A DNA stretch of 64,000 bases from Bacteroidota bacterium (GCA_009773455.1 WSXU01000024.1:1-64000), one strand, 5' to 3'. Positions 31,687 to 42,918 are shown, counted from the stretch's first letter. The notes: generated by a model not told the origin, from the letters alone. Made by a program: numbers and translations.

Positions 31687-33069
31687 ATGAAAATCGTTCC
31701 AAAAAGCCTTTTCACGGCATCGGTGCTGATCGCTGTAATGATGATCACCGGAATATCGTGCAGGCAAAAGCATGCACCCCTGAATACCGGTGACAGTGCA
31801 ACTGCATTGGTTAAACATCCTGAATGGAGTAAAAATCTGAGCATCTATGAGATCAATGTGAGGCAGTTTACCCCTGAAGGTACATTTGCCGCATTGGAAG
31901 CGCATCTTCCCAGATTAAAAGATCTTGGAACCGATATCTTATGGATTATGCCCGTTCATCCCATTGGCCAGCTGAACCGGAAAGGTACACTGGGAAGCTA
32001 TTATTCAGTGATGGACTACAAGGCAGTCAATCCTGAATACGGAACAGATCAGGATTTCAAACATTTCGTAAAGAAAGCCCATGAACTCGGCTTATATGTG
32101 ATTATTGACTGGGTAGCAAACCATTCGGCCTGGGACAATAAACTGGTAAAGGAACATCCTGATTGGTATGCCAAAGACTCAACAGGGAAAATGCTGTCGC
32201 CTTTTGACTGGACAGATGTGGTAAAATTCAACTATGAAGTCCCTGAAATGCGCGCATACATGCTTGACGCATTGAAATACTGGGTAGTGAATTTCGATAT
32301 CGATGGATACAGATGCGATGTGGCAGGGGAAGTTCCGGACGATTTCTGGAATAAAGCACGTGTTGAACTTGACAGCATCAAGCCTGTATTTATGCTGGCT
32401 GAAGGTGAAAAACCAGGACACCACACCGCTTTTGATATGACTTACAGCTGGGAATTTCACCATGTAATGAATAAAATCCATAAGGGTGAATTTACTGCAA
32501 ACGACATCGGAAAATATCTGAAAAAGAATGACTCAGCCTATGCATTTGACGCCTACAGAATGAATTTCATCACCAATCATGATGAAAACTCATGGAATGG
32601 AACTGAATTTGAACGCCTGGGTGAAGGTGTTGAAGCATTTTATGTTCTCACTGTTTCTGTTCCCGGTATGCCGCTGATTTATACCGGACAGGAATCGGCC
32701 ATGAATAAAAGGCTTGAATTTTTCGAAAAGGATCCGGTAGAATGGGGTGATTATAAAATGACCGGCTTCTATAAAACATTGCTTTCGCTTAAGAAAAACA
32801 ACCCTGCCCTTTTTAACGGATCATTCGGAGGAACCTGGGCCAGGGTAAATACAGGCAGCGATGATAAAATTTTTGCTATCCTCCGCGAGAAAGACAACAA
32901 CAGGGTCTTTTCTGTCATCAACCTTAGTGCAGCGCCAGTTACTGCTGATCTCATGGGAGAAGTATTTGCAGGTGATTACACCGAACTTTTTACCGGAAGC
33001 AAAAGCACACTGAAGGCCGGTGATAAGATTGAACTTCCTGCATGGGGCTACAAAGTATTTTATAAGTAA
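31687..33069 (+). CDS. GH13 alpha-amylase family lipoprotein
   Basis: A 460-residue protein with a lipoprotein signal (LIAVMMITGISC, Cys25). The (beta/alpha)8 barrel shows the conserved regions VIIDWVANH (I), DGYRCDVAG with the nucleophile Asp (II), MLAEGE with the acid/base Glu (III) and FITNHDEN with the third Asp (IV). A C-terminal beta domain ends with LPAWGYKVFYK. It cleaves alpha-1,4-glucans at the cell envelope; the exact bond preference is not readable. It is followed by a GH31 enzyme 75 bases away. Confidence 0.93.
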   Translation: MKIVPKSLFTASVLIAVMMITGISCRQKHAPLNTGDSATALVKHPEWSKNLSIYEINVRQFTPEGTFAALEAHLPRLKDLGTDILWIMPVHPIGQLNRKGTLGSYYSVMDYKAVNPEYGTDQDFKHFVKKAHELGLYVIIDWVANHSAWDNKLVKEHPDWYAKDSTGKMLSPFDWTDVVKFNYEVPEMRAYMLDALKYWVVNFDIDGYRCDVAGEVPDDFWNKARVELDSIKPVFMLAEGEKPGHHTAFDMTYSWEFHHVMNKIHKGEFTANDIGKYLKKNDSAYAFDAYRMNFITNHDENSWNGTEFERLGEGVEAFYVLTVSVPGMPLIYTGQESAMNKRLEFFEKDPVEWGDYKMTGFYKTLLSLKKNNPALFNGSFGGTWARVNTGSDDKIFAILREKDNNRVFSVINLSAAPVTADLMGEVFAGDYTELFTGSKSTLKAGDKIELPAWGYKVFYK

Positions 33070-33085
33070 AATGATTCATCCCGGG

Positions 33086-33118
33086 AAGCCTGTTTGCTTG
33101 TTAAAAAGCAACAGGCTT
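33086..33118 (+). terminator. Weak hairpin between GH13 and GH31 genes
   Basis: AAGCCTGTT-T-GCTT and AAGCAACAGGCTT form a 13-bp stem with one bulge, but only TATAAT follows rather than a T run. It may attenuate or stabilise the message rather than end it. Confidence 0.45.
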
Positions 33119-33143
33119 TATAATGTTGGTAAATAAAATTGAT

Positions 33144-35600
33144 ATGAAAAAAATCATTCTTCTGTTTTTAATAATGTCAGGCATGAACCACGCTTTCACT
33201 CAAAGCAGTCAATATCAAAGCTTAGGAACCATAACCTCTCATCATCTGAATGGCCAGGTGCTAAGTATTGAAACTGATTTTGGCAAGGCTGAAATTACGG
33301 TGTTCTCTCCGGGCATATTCCGCATCAGGATTGTTAAATCAGCGTTTACGGAGGAATTTTCCTATGCGGTTACAGGAAAACCGGCTGACTGTCAGGTAAG
33401 CCTCGAAGAGACAAAAGAGAAAATCGTTCTGTCAACCAGCCAGTTAAAACTTGAGATAAACAAAGAGCCTGCTAGGTTCGCCTTCTATACCAGCGATGGC
33501 AGATTAATCAACGCCGACGACAAGTCTTTCGGCACTTCATGGATTGGTACAGAAGTCACAACCTGTAAGCAGCTTCAGGAAGGAGAACGTTTCATCGGAC
33601 TGGGTGAAAAGACCGGCAATCTTGACCGGAGAGGAAGTGCATACGACAACTGGAATACCGACAATCCACGCTATGGGCCAAATGATGATCCCTTATATGT
33701 GACCATTCCGTTTTACATGGGATTGCACAATGATCTGGTCTACGGTATTTTCATGGATAACACACACAGAAGCCGGTTTAATTTCGGTGCCAGCAACGAT
33801 CGTTTCAGTTCTTTCAGTGCCGATGATGGTGAAATGGATTACTATTTCTTCCACGAATCCGATGTTGCGGGTATTATCAGTGATTATACCATGCTTACAG
33901 GAAGGATGACCATGCCACCTATCTGGTCGCTGGGTTACCAGCAATGCCGGTGGAGTTATTTTCCTGATTCCGAGGTACTGAACATCGTTCAGAATTTCCG
34001 TGATCGCAAAATTCCACTGGATGTTATCTACCTGGATATTCATTACATGGATGCCTACAAGATCTTCACCTGGCACCCTGACAGGTTCAGCAATCCTCAG
34101 AAATTACTCGGTGATCTGAAAGCCCTGGGTGTTCATACAACGGTAATTGTTGACCCGGGAATCAAGGTTGAAAAAGGCTATGAAGCATACGAGGACGGAT
34201 TGAAAAAGGATATGTTCATCAAATATCCTGACGGCAAGGTATATACAGCCCAGGTCTGGCCCGGATGGTGCCACTTCCCTGATTTTACTGATCCCATAGC
34301 CAGAGGTTGGTGGGGCAGTAAATTCAGCGGGCTGGTTTCCAATGGTGTTGAAGGATTCTGGAACGATATGAACGAAATTGCTTCCTGGGGTGGCGGGACA
34401 ACACCGCACATGGTACAGCTGAACTGGGAAGGCCGGCATGCAACCTATCGTCAGGCAAAGAACGTCTATGGAATGCAGATGGCCCGCAGCACCTATGAAG
34501 GAACCCGTAAACTGATGAACAACAAGCGACCGCTGATCCTTACAAGAGCCGGATATGCCGGTTTGCAGAGGTATACAGCCCTGTGGACTGGCGATAACCA
34601 GGCCAGCGAAGAACATATGCTTTTGGGCAGCAGGCTGCTCAATAGCCTGGGATTAAGTGGCGTGTCATTTACGGGTGTTGATGTCGGAGGATTCAGTAAA
34701 GATGCAACCCCGTCGCTGTATGCACGATGGATTGGTGTCGGAGCATTCAGCCCGTTCTTCAGAAGCCATACCCATTACGATACCAAACAGGCCGAACCCT
34801 GGGCTTATGGAGAGGTGGTTGAAAACATTTCACGCAACTATATTCAGTTAAGGTACAGGTTGTTGCCGTATATCTATTCCGCCTTTCACGAATCGGTTGA
34901 ATCCGGAATGCCTGTTATACGCAGCCTGGCAATCAACTACAGTTTCGATGAAAAAATCTACAACTATATATACCAGAATGAATACCTCTTTGGCCCGTCT
35001 ATCCTTGTCGCCCCCACCGAAAGTACACGTGAGCTTGTGAAAGTATATCTTCCGGCCGGGGAATGGTATAATATGCACACAGGGATGAAATATCACGGGA
35101 AAAACGAGATTGTTACCGAATGCCAGGTTCATATTCTGCCACTCTTTATAAAGGCCGGATCGGTGATCCCTATGCAGAAAGCGGTTCAGAGCACTTCCGA
35201 AGATCCTGGAGAAATCCTTTACCTGCATGTTTTCAGCGGGAATGAAAACACCAGCTATACCTATTATGAAGACGATGGAAAATCTTACGACTATGAGAAA
35301 GGTGCCTATTACAAGAGGCTGATTACCATTGATGCCCGCAAGCGCATTTTGACGATGGAAGCCAGCACAGGTTCGCTTAAGAGCCGTTTCAAAAAGGTAC
35401 AATTTGTTTTTCACGGTTTTGCCACGGGACAGGAATTCAAACTCAACGATCAACCATTCAAATCGCAAACAGCCGAATCAGACCTGTTCAATGCACTTGA
35501 TGCTTCAGACCCACAGTTTCTGGAGACAATGCACAAAACCACAAGTGTTATTACAGCTGAAACCGGACTTTCTGACGGGAAAATTATCATAACCTGGTAA
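33144..35600 (+). CDS. GH31 alpha-glucosidase, secreted
   Basis: About 818 residues from the ATG at 33144, which gives a clean signal peptide (KKIILLFLIMSGMNHAFTQ). An N-terminal beta-sandwich (to about residue 220) is followed by the GH31 barrel: IPLDVIYLDIHYMDAY, nucleophile Asp in GFWNDMNE, acid/base Asp in LWTGDNQ, and ARWIGVGAFSPFFRSHTHY. C-terminal beta domains complete the family layout. It releases glucose from maltodextrin ends and complements the GH13 enzyme upstream. Confidence 0.93.
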   Translation: MKKIILLFLIMSGMNHAFTQSSQYQSLGTITSHHLNGQVLSIETDFGKAEITVFSPGIFRIRIVKSAFTEEFSYAVTGKPADCQVSLEETKEKIVLSTSQLKLEINKEPARFAFYTSDGRLINADDKSFGTSWIGTEVTTCKQLQEGERFIGLGEKTGNLDRRGSAYDNWNTDNPRYGPNDDPLYVTIPFYMGLHNDLVYGIFMDNTHRSRFNFGASNDRFSSFSADDGEMDYYFFHESDVAGIISDYTMLTGRMTMPPIWSLGYQQCRWSYFPDSEVLNIVQNFRDRKIPLDVIYLDIHYMDAYKIFTWHPDRFSNPQKLLGDLKALGVHTTVIVDPGIKVEKGYEAYEDGLKKDMFIKYPDGKVYTAQVWPGWCHFPDFTDPIARGWWGSKFSGLVSNGVEGFWNDMNEIASWGGGTTPHMVQLNWEGRHATYRQAKNVYGMQMARSTYEGTRKLMNNKRPLILTRAGYAGLQRYTALWTGDNQASEEHMLLGSRLLNSLGLSGVSFTGVDVGGFSKDATPSLYARWIGVGAFSPFFRSHTHYDTKQAEPWAYGEVVENISRNYIQLRYRLLPYIYSAFHESVESGMPVIRSLAINYSFDEKIYNYIYQNEYLFGPSILVAPTESTRELVKVYLPAGEWYNMHTGMKYHGKNEIVTECQVHILPLFIKAGSVIPMQKAVQSTSEDPGEILYLHVFSGNENTSYTYYEDDGKSYDYEKGAYYKRLITIDARKRILTMEASTGSLKSRFKKVQFVFHGFATGQEFKLNDQPFKSQTAESDLFNALDASDPQFLETMHKTTSVITAETGLSDGKIIITW

Positions 35601-35615
35601 TTTCACCCATAAACC

Positions 35616-35648
35616 GAAAGCCGCCGGAAGGTTCTTCCGGCGGCTTTC
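35616..35648. terminator. Bidirectional terminator between convergent genes
   Basis: GAAAGCCGCCGGAAG and its perfect complement form a 15-bp stem with a 3-base loop, between the GH31 gene and the convergent histidine kinase gene. Confidence 0.85.
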
Positions 35649-35673
35649 CTGCAAATTATAGAGATTGGGGATC

Positions 35674-38058
35674 TTAATCCTTTTTTTTGCTGTGGAGAAC
35701 AGTGCCCCACTTGATGATCATTTCCTGAAGCTGACTGATATTAATGGGTTTGGCCATATAGTCAACCATCCCTGATTCGAGGCATTTCTCGCGGTCACCG
35801 ACCATTGCATTGGCTGTGAGTGCAATAATATAAGGCTGCTTCGCAGCGGGAAATGAATCCCTGATTTTAATGGTCGCCTCAATGCCACTCATTTCCGGCA
35901 TCTGAATATCCATCAGAATGATATCAAAGTCCTTTTCATAAAGTATCTCAACTGCTTCACGTCCGTTGATCACGGCATCAACCTTATATCCCATAAGGTT
36001 CAGCAGGGAGATGGTAAGTTTTTGATTAACAATATTATCCTCGGCAATCAGGATCCTGAGAGGAATCCTGGAACTTAGTGAAAAATCAATTTCACTGTGT
36101 TTATCCGGACTATTTTCTTTTTTTGAAACTTCTGACATAAGTTGTACGACTTCCTGGAATAACTCTTTCAATCTAACCGGTTTGGATAACTGTCCGGCGA
36201 AAAGGTCACCTTTTATTCGCTCTAAATCACCCGAAGATGAGAGAAGGAGCATGGGCGCCATCCCTTTGGGTCCGATATCCCTGATTCTGCCTGCAAGTTC
36301 TATCCCATCCATTCCGGGCATTTGCAGGTCAAGCACCATCAGGTCAAAACCACTCCCCGATTCTATTAATTCAAGTGCTTCCTCTCCTGAAGCTGCCAGT
36401 ATTGGATTCATCCCCCAGGAATCAAACTGCAGCCTTAAAATCTGGCGGTTGGTTTGATTATCATCAACGATTAGTACCTTACGTCCACGTAGTTGAGGTA
36501 AATAACCTTTGACATGCAGTTTTGTTTTACCAACACCTGAAATTTTGATCTTAATTGTAAAATTAAAGATGGAGCCCCTGCCTGTTTCACTTTCTGCCCA
36601 GATTTCACCTCCCATCAGATTAACCAGTCTTTTCGAAATCGCCAATCCCAGTCCGGTACCCCCATATTTCCTGGTGGTAGAACTGTCGGCCTGTATAAAT
36701 GGCTCAAACAAAGAATTTATCGTTTCACTGCTGATCCCGATCCCACTGTCTTTCACCGCAAATTTCAGTTCTACAGCCCCATCCTTTTCCTGAAGATGCT
36801 GAACCGAAATGAAAACTTCACCCTTCTCTGTGAATTTTATAGCATTGTTAATCAGATTGATAAGTATCTGTCGTAAGCGGTTCGAGTCGCCCAGCAGGTT
36901 TGACGGAACATCAGGATCAATCATATACAGCAGATCCAGCCCTTTTTCAATAGCTTTCATGGCGAAGAGATCAAGGGTGTCTTCTATGCAGGTTCTAAGC
37001 TCAAAATGATTCTCCTCCAGAATCATTTTTCCGGATTCGATTTTTGAGAAATCAAGAATATCATTGATGATGCTGATCAGACTGTCGCCCGAAAGCTGTA
37101 TGGTTTCTGCATAGTCGCGCTGGGCAGAGGTTAATCTGGTATTGAGCAGCAGGCTGGTCATCCCGATGACTCCATTCATCGGGGTCCTGATCTCGTGGCT
37201 CATCATGGCCAGAAAATCCGATTTTATCCTGTTGGCCGATTCAGCCTCTGATTTGGCAATACTCAATTCATCCAGGGCTTTTTTGAACTCCGAAATATCG
37301 CGGATAACCGCCACAAATGCAGGTTCTCCGCGGTAACTGATTTTCCTTAGGCTGATCTCACAGGTTTTCTGATTACCATTTTTTGTTAAAAGAATGGCTT
37401 CAAACCTGTTGGCTAAAATGGAAGATTCACTGTAGATAAACCTTATTTCATCAACACGCTCTCTGTCTGATGGATCAAACAAGGTGAGATAGTCCCTGTC
37501 ATAAAGTTCAAGAGCCGGATATCCGAGAATCGTTTCAGCTACATCATTCACAAAAAGGATCCTTCCTTTCCTGAAGATGCAAATCAGATCAAGGGTGTTA
37601 TCAACGATGGCCCTTAGCCTTTCTTCACTTTCAATCAGGTTATGAATGGCCGACATACGTGATGTTACATCGTAGATTCTGAGACAAAATCCGTTCAGTT
37701 TGCCATTTTGATCTGTGCTGTTGTATATATTGGCATCAGCATACATATAACTCTTATCCTTACGCTGCATCCTGAATTCGCACCGATCGGTTTTGCTGTT
37801 GCTGATTCCGGAAAGAAAATTGCTGTCTTCCTGAGGAACAATATCTTTTAAAGAAATCCCACACAAATCCTGTTCATTAAACCCGAGCAGATTCAGAACA
37901 GGCCCTTTTACAGAGCGGATAACCCCGGACAGGTCGAGGCAAACCAGCAGACTATTTCCGTTGGCCTCACGGGGACGCAGTTCTGATAATTCAGAACAGT
38001 GCTCCTTCCCGGTCCCATCACCTTTTGTTCCTGTCGGCTTCATTTTGGCCTTATCCAT
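35674..38058 (-). CDS. Soluble hybrid sensor histidine kinase (PAS-PAS-HisKA-HATPase-REC-REC)
   Basis: About 794 residues (ATG at 38058; the longer form reaches 38115). Two PAS domains (about 40-150 and 155-275) are followed by a coiled linker and HisKA with the phospho-His in [16 protein letters not shown]. The HATPase has N and G boxes ([34 protein letters not shown]). Two receivers carry the Asp in [11 protein letters not shown] and [11 protein letters not shown]. No membrane helix, so it senses a cytoplasmic cue through PAS. No separate regulator gene is adjacent; output may go through a distant partner. Confidence 0.93.
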   Translation of the reverse strand: MDKAKMKPTGTKGDGTGKEHCSELSELRPREANGNSLLVCLDLSGVIRSVKGPVLNLLGFNEQDLCGISLKDIVPQEDSNFLSGISNSKTDRCEFRMQRKDKSYMYADANIYNSTDQNGKLNGFCLRIYDVTSRMSAIHNLIESEERLRAIVDNTLDLICIFRKGRILFVNDVAETILGYPALELYDRDYLTLFDPSDRERVDEIRFIYSESSILANRFEAILLTKNGNQKTCEISLRKISYRGEPAFVAVIRDISEFKKALDELSIAKSEAESANRIKSDFLAMMSHEIRTPMNGVIGMTSLLLNTRLTSAQRDYAETIQLSGDSLISIINDILDFSKIESGKMILEENHFELRTCIEDTLDLFAMKAIEKGLDLLYMIDPDVPSNLLGDSNRLRQILINLINNAIKFTEKGEVFISVQHLQEKDGAVELKFAVKDSGIGISSETINSLFEPFIQADSSTTRKYGGTGLGLAISKRLVNLMGGEIWAESETGRGSIFNFTIKIKISGVGKTKLHVKGYLPQLRGRKVLIVDDNQTNRQILRLQFDSWGMNPILAASGEEALELIESGSGFDLMVLDLQMPGMDGIELAGRIRDIGPKGMAPMLLLSSSGDLERIKGDLFAGQLSKPVRLKELFQEVVQLMSEVSKKENSPDKHSEIDFSLSSRIPLRILIAEDNIVNQKLTISLLNLMGYKVDAVINGREAVEILYEKDFDIILMDIQMPEMSGIEATIKIRDSFPAAKQPYIIALTANAMVGDREKCLESGMVDYMAKPINISQLQEMIIKWGTVLHSKKKD

Positions 38059-38176
38059 ATTAAAACTTTCCGGGAGAGAGATCTCCGGAAAAAAAATTGC
38101 AACCACCGGAATCATCGGATTCCGGATGCAAGGCAGATTTCACTATCAAAGATTCAGCCACATTTTCAGGGTGTTG

Positions 38177-38184
38177 CAAATCTA
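38177..38184 (-). promoter_or_regulatory. -7 box (TAGATTTG) of the hybrid kinase gene
   Basis: TAnnTTTG on the minus strand, about 120 bases upstream of the preferred ATG at 38058 and 62 upstream of the longer start. Confidence 0.5.
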
Positions 38185-38361
38185 TTACTTACAAAAAATC
38201 TGATTGATTTGACGTCCTGAAACAGGACATTTTTTCCCTTATCAGGACAATAATCCGATAGCATTCATCGATTTAAGAATTGTTTTTCTTATCATTTCCG
38301 GCTAATAGTGCCGTTTATAAAGCACGGAATTCAGTACTTTAGCCGTCTGAAATCAACCTGT

Positions 38362-40467
38362 ATGAAAAAGATAGCCAACATAAGTCTGCTGTTCCTTTTA
38401 ACGGCAGCATTTCCTGTTAACACCCATGCACAGGAACGTTTTACAGCTGAAACCATGTGGAAACTCGGACGTGTCAGTGATGTACAACTCTCACCTGACG
38501 GAAGTGCCATTCTTTATGGAATAACGAGATATGATCTCGCCTCCAACAAAGGAAACCGCGATATTTATACACTCAGCCGGAATGCTGAATCTCCCAGGCA
38601 ACTGACCGATTTCAAAGGAAGCGAGATCAATGCAATCTGGCGTCCGGATGGAAAAAAGATTGGATTCCTGTCTGCAGAATCGGGTTCGATGCAGGTATGG
38701 GAAATGGGCATCAACGGAGAAGATAAAGTTCAGATCAGCAATATTGAAGGGGGTATAAATGGATTTGCCTACGCACCGGATATGAGGTCCATCGTCTACA
38801 TCGCTGATGTTAAGCTTGAGAAAGATGTTCATGATCTTTATCCTGACCTCCCACTGGCCAACGCACTTGTTTATGATGAACTGATGTACAGGCACTGGGA
38901 CAACTGGCATGATTACGCTTACAGCCACATCTTTATTGCAGGTTATACCGATGGAAAGCTCAGTCAGGGTAAAGATATTATGCCGGGCGAACCCTGGGAC
39001 AGCCCACTGATGCCAAATGGCGGGATGGAGCAGATAGCCTTTTCGCCCGATGGCAAACAAATTGCCTACACCTGTAAGAAACTGAAAGGTAAAGACTATG
39101 CCATCAGCACCAACAGCGATATATACCTTTATGATCTGGCAAGTGGTAAGACAGAAAACCTGAGCGAAAGTAATCCGGGTTATGACCAGGATCCGGTTTT
39201 TTCACCCGATGGATCAAAAATCGTGTGGCGTAGTATGGCGACCCCCGGATTTGAGGCAGACAAGGATCGCATCATGCTGTGTGAGATCAACCCGAAAGCC
39301 CTTGACGGCTTGAAAAAAGGGATTGAATCAAAGAGTTCATCCTCAGGAAGATCCACCATTATGACCAGCCGTGTTTTTACCGATCTTTCGGAAGGCTTTG
39401 ACCAGAGTTCATCTAATTTTACCTTCAGCCCTGATGGAAAGCAGTTGTATTTTATCAGCGGAACTGAAGCCACTTATCAGGTTTACCGCATCGACATCGC
39501 CACACGCAAAATCATACAACTTACCAGGGGTGATCATGATATCCAGGCATTCAGTCTGGATGGCAAGGACCTGATCATCACCAAAATGCGCCACGACCTT
39601 CCATCCGAGGTTTTCAGGGTAAAGCCCGATGGCAGGGAAGAACAACTGACCTTCACCAACCGGGAAATTTTGAAGAATGTAAAACTCGCTACAGAACAAA
39701 AACGATGGATCACAACAACAGATGGCAAAAAAATGCTGGTCTGGGTTATTCTTCCACCTGACTTTGATCCCAATAAAAAGTATCCTGCCCTGCTTTACTG
39801 CCAGGGTGGTCCGCAGAGTGCTGTCAGCCAGTTCTTCTCCTACAGATGGAATTTCCAGATGATGGCTGCCAACGACTATGTTATCGTAGCCCCCAACCGG
39901 CGCGGTTTGCCCACCTTCGGCCAGGAATGGAACGATCAGATCAGCGGAGACTATGGCGGACAGAATATGCTCGATTATCTCACTGCCATTGATTCACTGG
40001 CATCAGAACCCTGGGTTGACGAAAACAGGCTGGGTGCTGTCGGAGCCAGTTACGGCGGATATTCGGTTTACTGGCTTGCCGGCAATCACAACAAACGCTT
40101 CAAAGCATTCATAGCCCATTGTGGTATCTTCAATTTTGAAAGTATGTACCTTGAAACTGAAGAGATGTTTTTTGTGAACTACGATTACAAAGGTGCTTAC
40201 TATGATAATCCACGTCCGAAAAGCTATGATTTCTCGCCGCACAACTTTGTCCGGAACTGGGACACACCCATGCTGGTGGTTCACGGAGGCTATGATTTCC
40301 GGATCCCCTATACCCAGGGAATGCAGGCTTTCAATGCAAATCAGATGCTGGGCATCCCCAGCCGTTTTCTTTTTTTCCCGGAAGAATCCCATTTTGTACT
40401 GAAACCACAGAACTCGGTACTCTGGCAGCGGGAGTTTTTCAGGTGGCTGGATGGTTTTCTCAAGTAA
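38362..40467 (+). CDS. S9 family prolyl oligopeptidase-type peptidase, exported
   Basis: About 701 residues. The ATG at 38362 gives a signal peptide (ANISLLFLLTAAFPVNTHAQ). An N-terminal beta-propeller with TolB/WD-like repeats (SPDGSAILYGI, FSPDGKQIAYTC, FSPDGSKIVWR, FSPDGKQLYFIS) is followed by an alpha/beta-hydrolase domain with Ser in GASYGGYS, Asp in GGYDFRIP and His in EESHFVL. This is the DPP/acylaminoacyl-peptidase layout, acting on short peptides, likely in the periplasm. Confidence 0.93.
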   Translation: MKKIANISLLFLLTAAFPVNTHAQERFTAETMWKLGRVSDVQLSPDGSAILYGITRYDLASNKGNRDIYTLSRNAESPRQLTDFKGSEINAIWRPDGKKIGFLSAESGSMQVWEMGINGEDKVQISNIEGGINGFAYAPDMRSIVYIADVKLEKDVHDLYPDLPLANALVYDELMYRHWDNWHDYAYSHIFIAGYTDGKLSQGKDIMPGEPWDSPLMPNGGMEQIAFSPDGKQIAYTCKKLKGKDYAISTNSDIYLYDLASGKTENLSESNPGYDQDPVFSPDGSKIVWRSMATPGFEADKDRIMLCEINPKALDGLKKGIESKSSSSGRSTIMTSRVFTDLSEGFDQSSSNFTFSPDGKQLYFISGTEATYQVYRIDIATRKIIQLTRGDHDIQAFSLDGKDLIITKMRHDLPSEVFRVKPDGREEQLTFTNREILKNVKLATEQKRWITTTDGKKMLVWVILPPDFDPNKKYPALLYCQGGPQSAVSQFFSYRWNFQMMAANDYVIVAPNRRGLPTFGQEWNDQISGDYGGQNMLDYLTAIDSLASEPWVDENRLGAVGASYGGYSVYWLAGNHNKRFKAFIAHCGIFNFESMYLETEEMFFVNYDYKGAYYDNPRPKSYDFSPHNFVRNWDTPMLVVHGGYDFRIPYTQGMQAFNANQMLGIPSRFLFFPEESHFVLKPQNSVLWQREFFRWLDGFLK

Positions 40468-40506
40468 AAAGTTAAAAGTTAAAAGTATAATACATACTGT
40501 TGAATT

Positions 40507-40550
40507 AAAAGTTAAACCCGGTTCATGAAAATAAACCGGGTTTAACTTTT
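40507..40550. terminator. Bidirectional terminator between convergent genes
   Basis: AAAAGTTAAACCCGGTT pairs perfectly with AACCGGGTTTAACTTTT (17 bp, 10-base loop). It separates the S9 peptidase gene from the convergent propeller protein gene. Short AAAGTTA repeats precede it. Confidence 0.9.
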
Positions 40551-40563
40551 AGAAATTATCCTT

Positions 40564-42918
40564 TTACCTGACTATCATCCGCACATATCCGGATTCTTTA
40601 CCGCTGATCAGCCTGCAGATGTAAATACCGGGACTCACCTTATTGCCTGAGTTATCATCCCTGTTCCATACAACAGCTGAAGTTCCTGAATTGTAAAAAG
40701 TATCTTCAAAGTTTTTAACCATCCTGCCATTGATATCAAAAATATCAATCGAGACGATACCATCATCTTTGATGAAGAAACTGACGCTGGTCCTATCATT
40801 GAAAGGATTCGGATAATTCTGTAAAAACAGGTTTGGCTTGTTCAAAGCAACCTGCTGAGTACCGACAGGTTCAGTAATCACCTTTAAAACCGCTACTCCC
40901 CTGCTCAGGCAGCTCATCCACAGTTCATAACCTTCTTCGATGTCCTTGATTTCCATGTCCTTAATCTGAGCATGGGGTAATCCACCATCGATAACGGGAA
41001 AAATACCGAACTCATTACCATCGAACCAGCAGAGTCCAATTTGTGAAGGTTCATTGCTTCCGAAAGTGGTAAACCAGAGCCGCCCGTCGGGACTAAATGC
41101 CAGCGGGGTAATATTATCTCCGGGAATCAAACTGTTCTCAGGTGAATAGAACTGATAGGTATTCTGTTCGGCATCAACCCTGAACAACCCTTTATTTGAA
41201 CCGATCCAGGCAATGCCACCGGGTGCAGGAACAACACCAGTTAAAACATCACTTTGCGGATCGAGCTCGGGGAAATCATCCACCACTTTCGAGAAACTGT
41301 AAATACCATCGGTTCGTAATGCCTGATAGTATGAACAAGCCCAAATGGTTCCATTACGCGAGGGATCAGCTTTAATATTAGCTCCTATGCCTGTGAACTC
41401 CACATTTGTCCAGGATGAGCCGGCGTCATTGAAATAAGAAAGGCTGTAGTATTCGCCAAGGCTCCACAGGCGGTTCCGGGAATCTTCAACCAGACCCTGT
41501 GACCTTGAATTCGGATAATTGAGTGATGTGTAGGCGGAGCCGTTCCAGGAATGCAGGAAGTTAAACATCGGATTAACTACAATTTCTCCGGTTGATGGCC
41601 GGTAACAAATGGCTTCTGCATTGTCGGTCGGAAAAGGAAAAGGGAATCCCAGCCCATAGTTGAGCTCATTGTATCCTGTCCAGTTAGCCCCGTCGAATTT
41701 CTGAAATCCACCGACTCCCGGCCCAGCATTGCCTGTCATCCAGACATTGCCGGTATTATCGATGGCCAGATCATCAACCCAGTAATCAATCTGTGATGTA
41801 TTGGTTATCCTGTAACGCTGCCAGAATCCTGTTGCGGCATCCAGCCTGGCTGCGCCCTCAGTGCCAGTCACCCAGATATTATCCTGTGCATCCATATCCA
41901 GGGCATAAGTGTAAGCCCCTTCTCGCCAGATTCCTTTGCTTTGCCAGGCCGAACCGTTGAAATGGAAGATTTCACTGCTCAGGCCTGTAATCAGGGCTTC
42001 TTGGTTGCCAAGCGCTTTAAATGCCCAGATATCTGAAACAACAGATACGGGTTGCGGGGGTGTTACCCAGGTGCCGTCAGGCTGCCTGTAATCAAGTGAA
42101 AACGGCTCACCTGGAGCAGTTACCCTTAATGCCCAGAGGTTCCCCTCATCATCAATACAATCGTTGCCCGGAAGTGATACCACTTCACCGGCAACATATT
42201 CCTGTGGAAGCAAGGTAAACTGCTGGGTATCACTGTCAAAATTTATCATGGTATTCCAGCCTTCGCCATCTACCCAAACATTGTAGCCACCCGATGGTTT
42301 GGCCTGAATGGACACCTGCTCACAAAAACCAATCAGCTCAGGCCAGCCATTCGCAGTTGATCCATATCCCCAATATTGCCACTGATTACTTTGTGGATCA
42401 AAGCGGACAAGTCCGCCACCTCCCCAGACCACTGATTGAACAGCTCCCCATATTGAACCATCGGGAGCAATGTCAATGTCCATGGTTCTGCCACCGGGAT
42501 GCAAAGAGTTGCCAGCTCCCCAGAATTCAAGTGAGCCAGGCCCGGCCACAGGATCGAACCTGAGTATCCCCCGCCAGGTAGCCATCCATAATATGCCATT
42601 TGCATCTTCAACAATTTCACTGATTCTCGATCCGCCTACATCATATGTACTTCCGATTTCAGGATATTGGGTGTTAGAATAATTGATCCAGTGATTTTCC
42701 TCCCGGATAAACTTTGAGAATCCGCCTTCTTCCCATCCCGGCACATAAGCAGCTATATATGGATTTCCATCGTGATCAATCCAGAGTCCTTCTGAATAAT
42801 CACCCATGATCCCGGTATTGCCGGCGGTGTAATAACGCCAGGAATACTCATCTGCCGACTGGGCTGCCAGGAACCCGGCTGTTGCCAGGAAAATAAAAAT
42901 TAAATAAATGTTTTTCAT
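40564..42918 (-). CDS. Secreted beta-propeller protein with T9SS sorting domain
   Basis: About 784 residues (ATG at 42918, signal peptide NIYLIFIFLATAGFLAAQ). The body is a series of two-component-regulator-propeller-like blades, recognisable by repeats such as GLWIDHDGNPYIA, DANGILWMATWRGILRFD, CIDDEGNLWALR, DAQDNIWVTGTEGAARLD and DNTGNVWMTGNAG. The final 85 residues are a FlgD-like type IX sorting domain (QNYPNPFNDRTSVSFFI; VSPGIYICRLISG). There is no kinase or DNA-binding part, so it is an extracellular binding or structural protein rather than a regulator. Confidence 0.88.
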   Translation of the reverse strand: MKNIYLIFIFLATAGFLAAQSADEYSWRYYTAGNTGIMGDYSEGLWIDHDGNPYIAAYVPGWEEGGFSKFIREENHWINYSNTQYPEIGSTYDVGGSRISEIVEDANGILWMATWRGILRFDPVAGPGSLEFWGAGNSLHPGGRTMDIDIAPDGSIWGAVQSVVWGGGGLVRFDPQSNQWQYWGYGSTANGWPELIGFCEQVSIQAKPSGGYNVWVDGEGWNTMINFDSDTQQFTLLPQEYVAGEVVSLPGNDCIDDEGNLWALRVTAPGEPFSLDYRQPDGTWVTPPQPVSVVSDIWAFKALGNQEALITGLSSEIFHFNGSAWQSKGIWREGAYTYALDMDAQDNIWVTGTEGAARLDAATGFWQRYRITNTSQIDYWVDDLAIDNTGNVWMTGNAGPGVGGFQKFDGANWTGYNELNYGLGFPFPFPTDNAEAICYRPSTGEIVVNPMFNFLHSWNGSAYTSLNYPNSRSQGLVEDSRNRLWSLGEYYSLSYFNDAGSSWTNVEFTGIGANIKADPSRNGTIWACSYYQALRTDGIYSFSKVVDDFPELDPQSDVLTGVVPAPGGIAWIGSNKGLFRVDAEQNTYQFYSPENSLIPGDNITPLAFSPDGRLWFTTFGSNEPSQIGLCWFDGNEFGIFPVIDGGLPHAQIKDMEIKDIEEGYELWMSCLSRGVAVLKVITEPVGTQQVALNKPNLFLQNYPNPFNDRTSVSFFIKDDGIVSIDIFDINGRMVKNFEDTFYNSGTSAVVWNRDDNSGNKVSPGIYICRLISGKESGYVRMIVR

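Noticed and set aside
34848-35468. A 206-aa antisense ORF in the GH31 gene
   Set aside because: A shadow of the GH31 reading frame, with no domain support.
40564-42918. Hybrid two-component regulator
   Set aside because: It has propeller blades resembling those regulators but no kinase, receiver or DNA-binding domain; it ends in a T9SS sorting domain.
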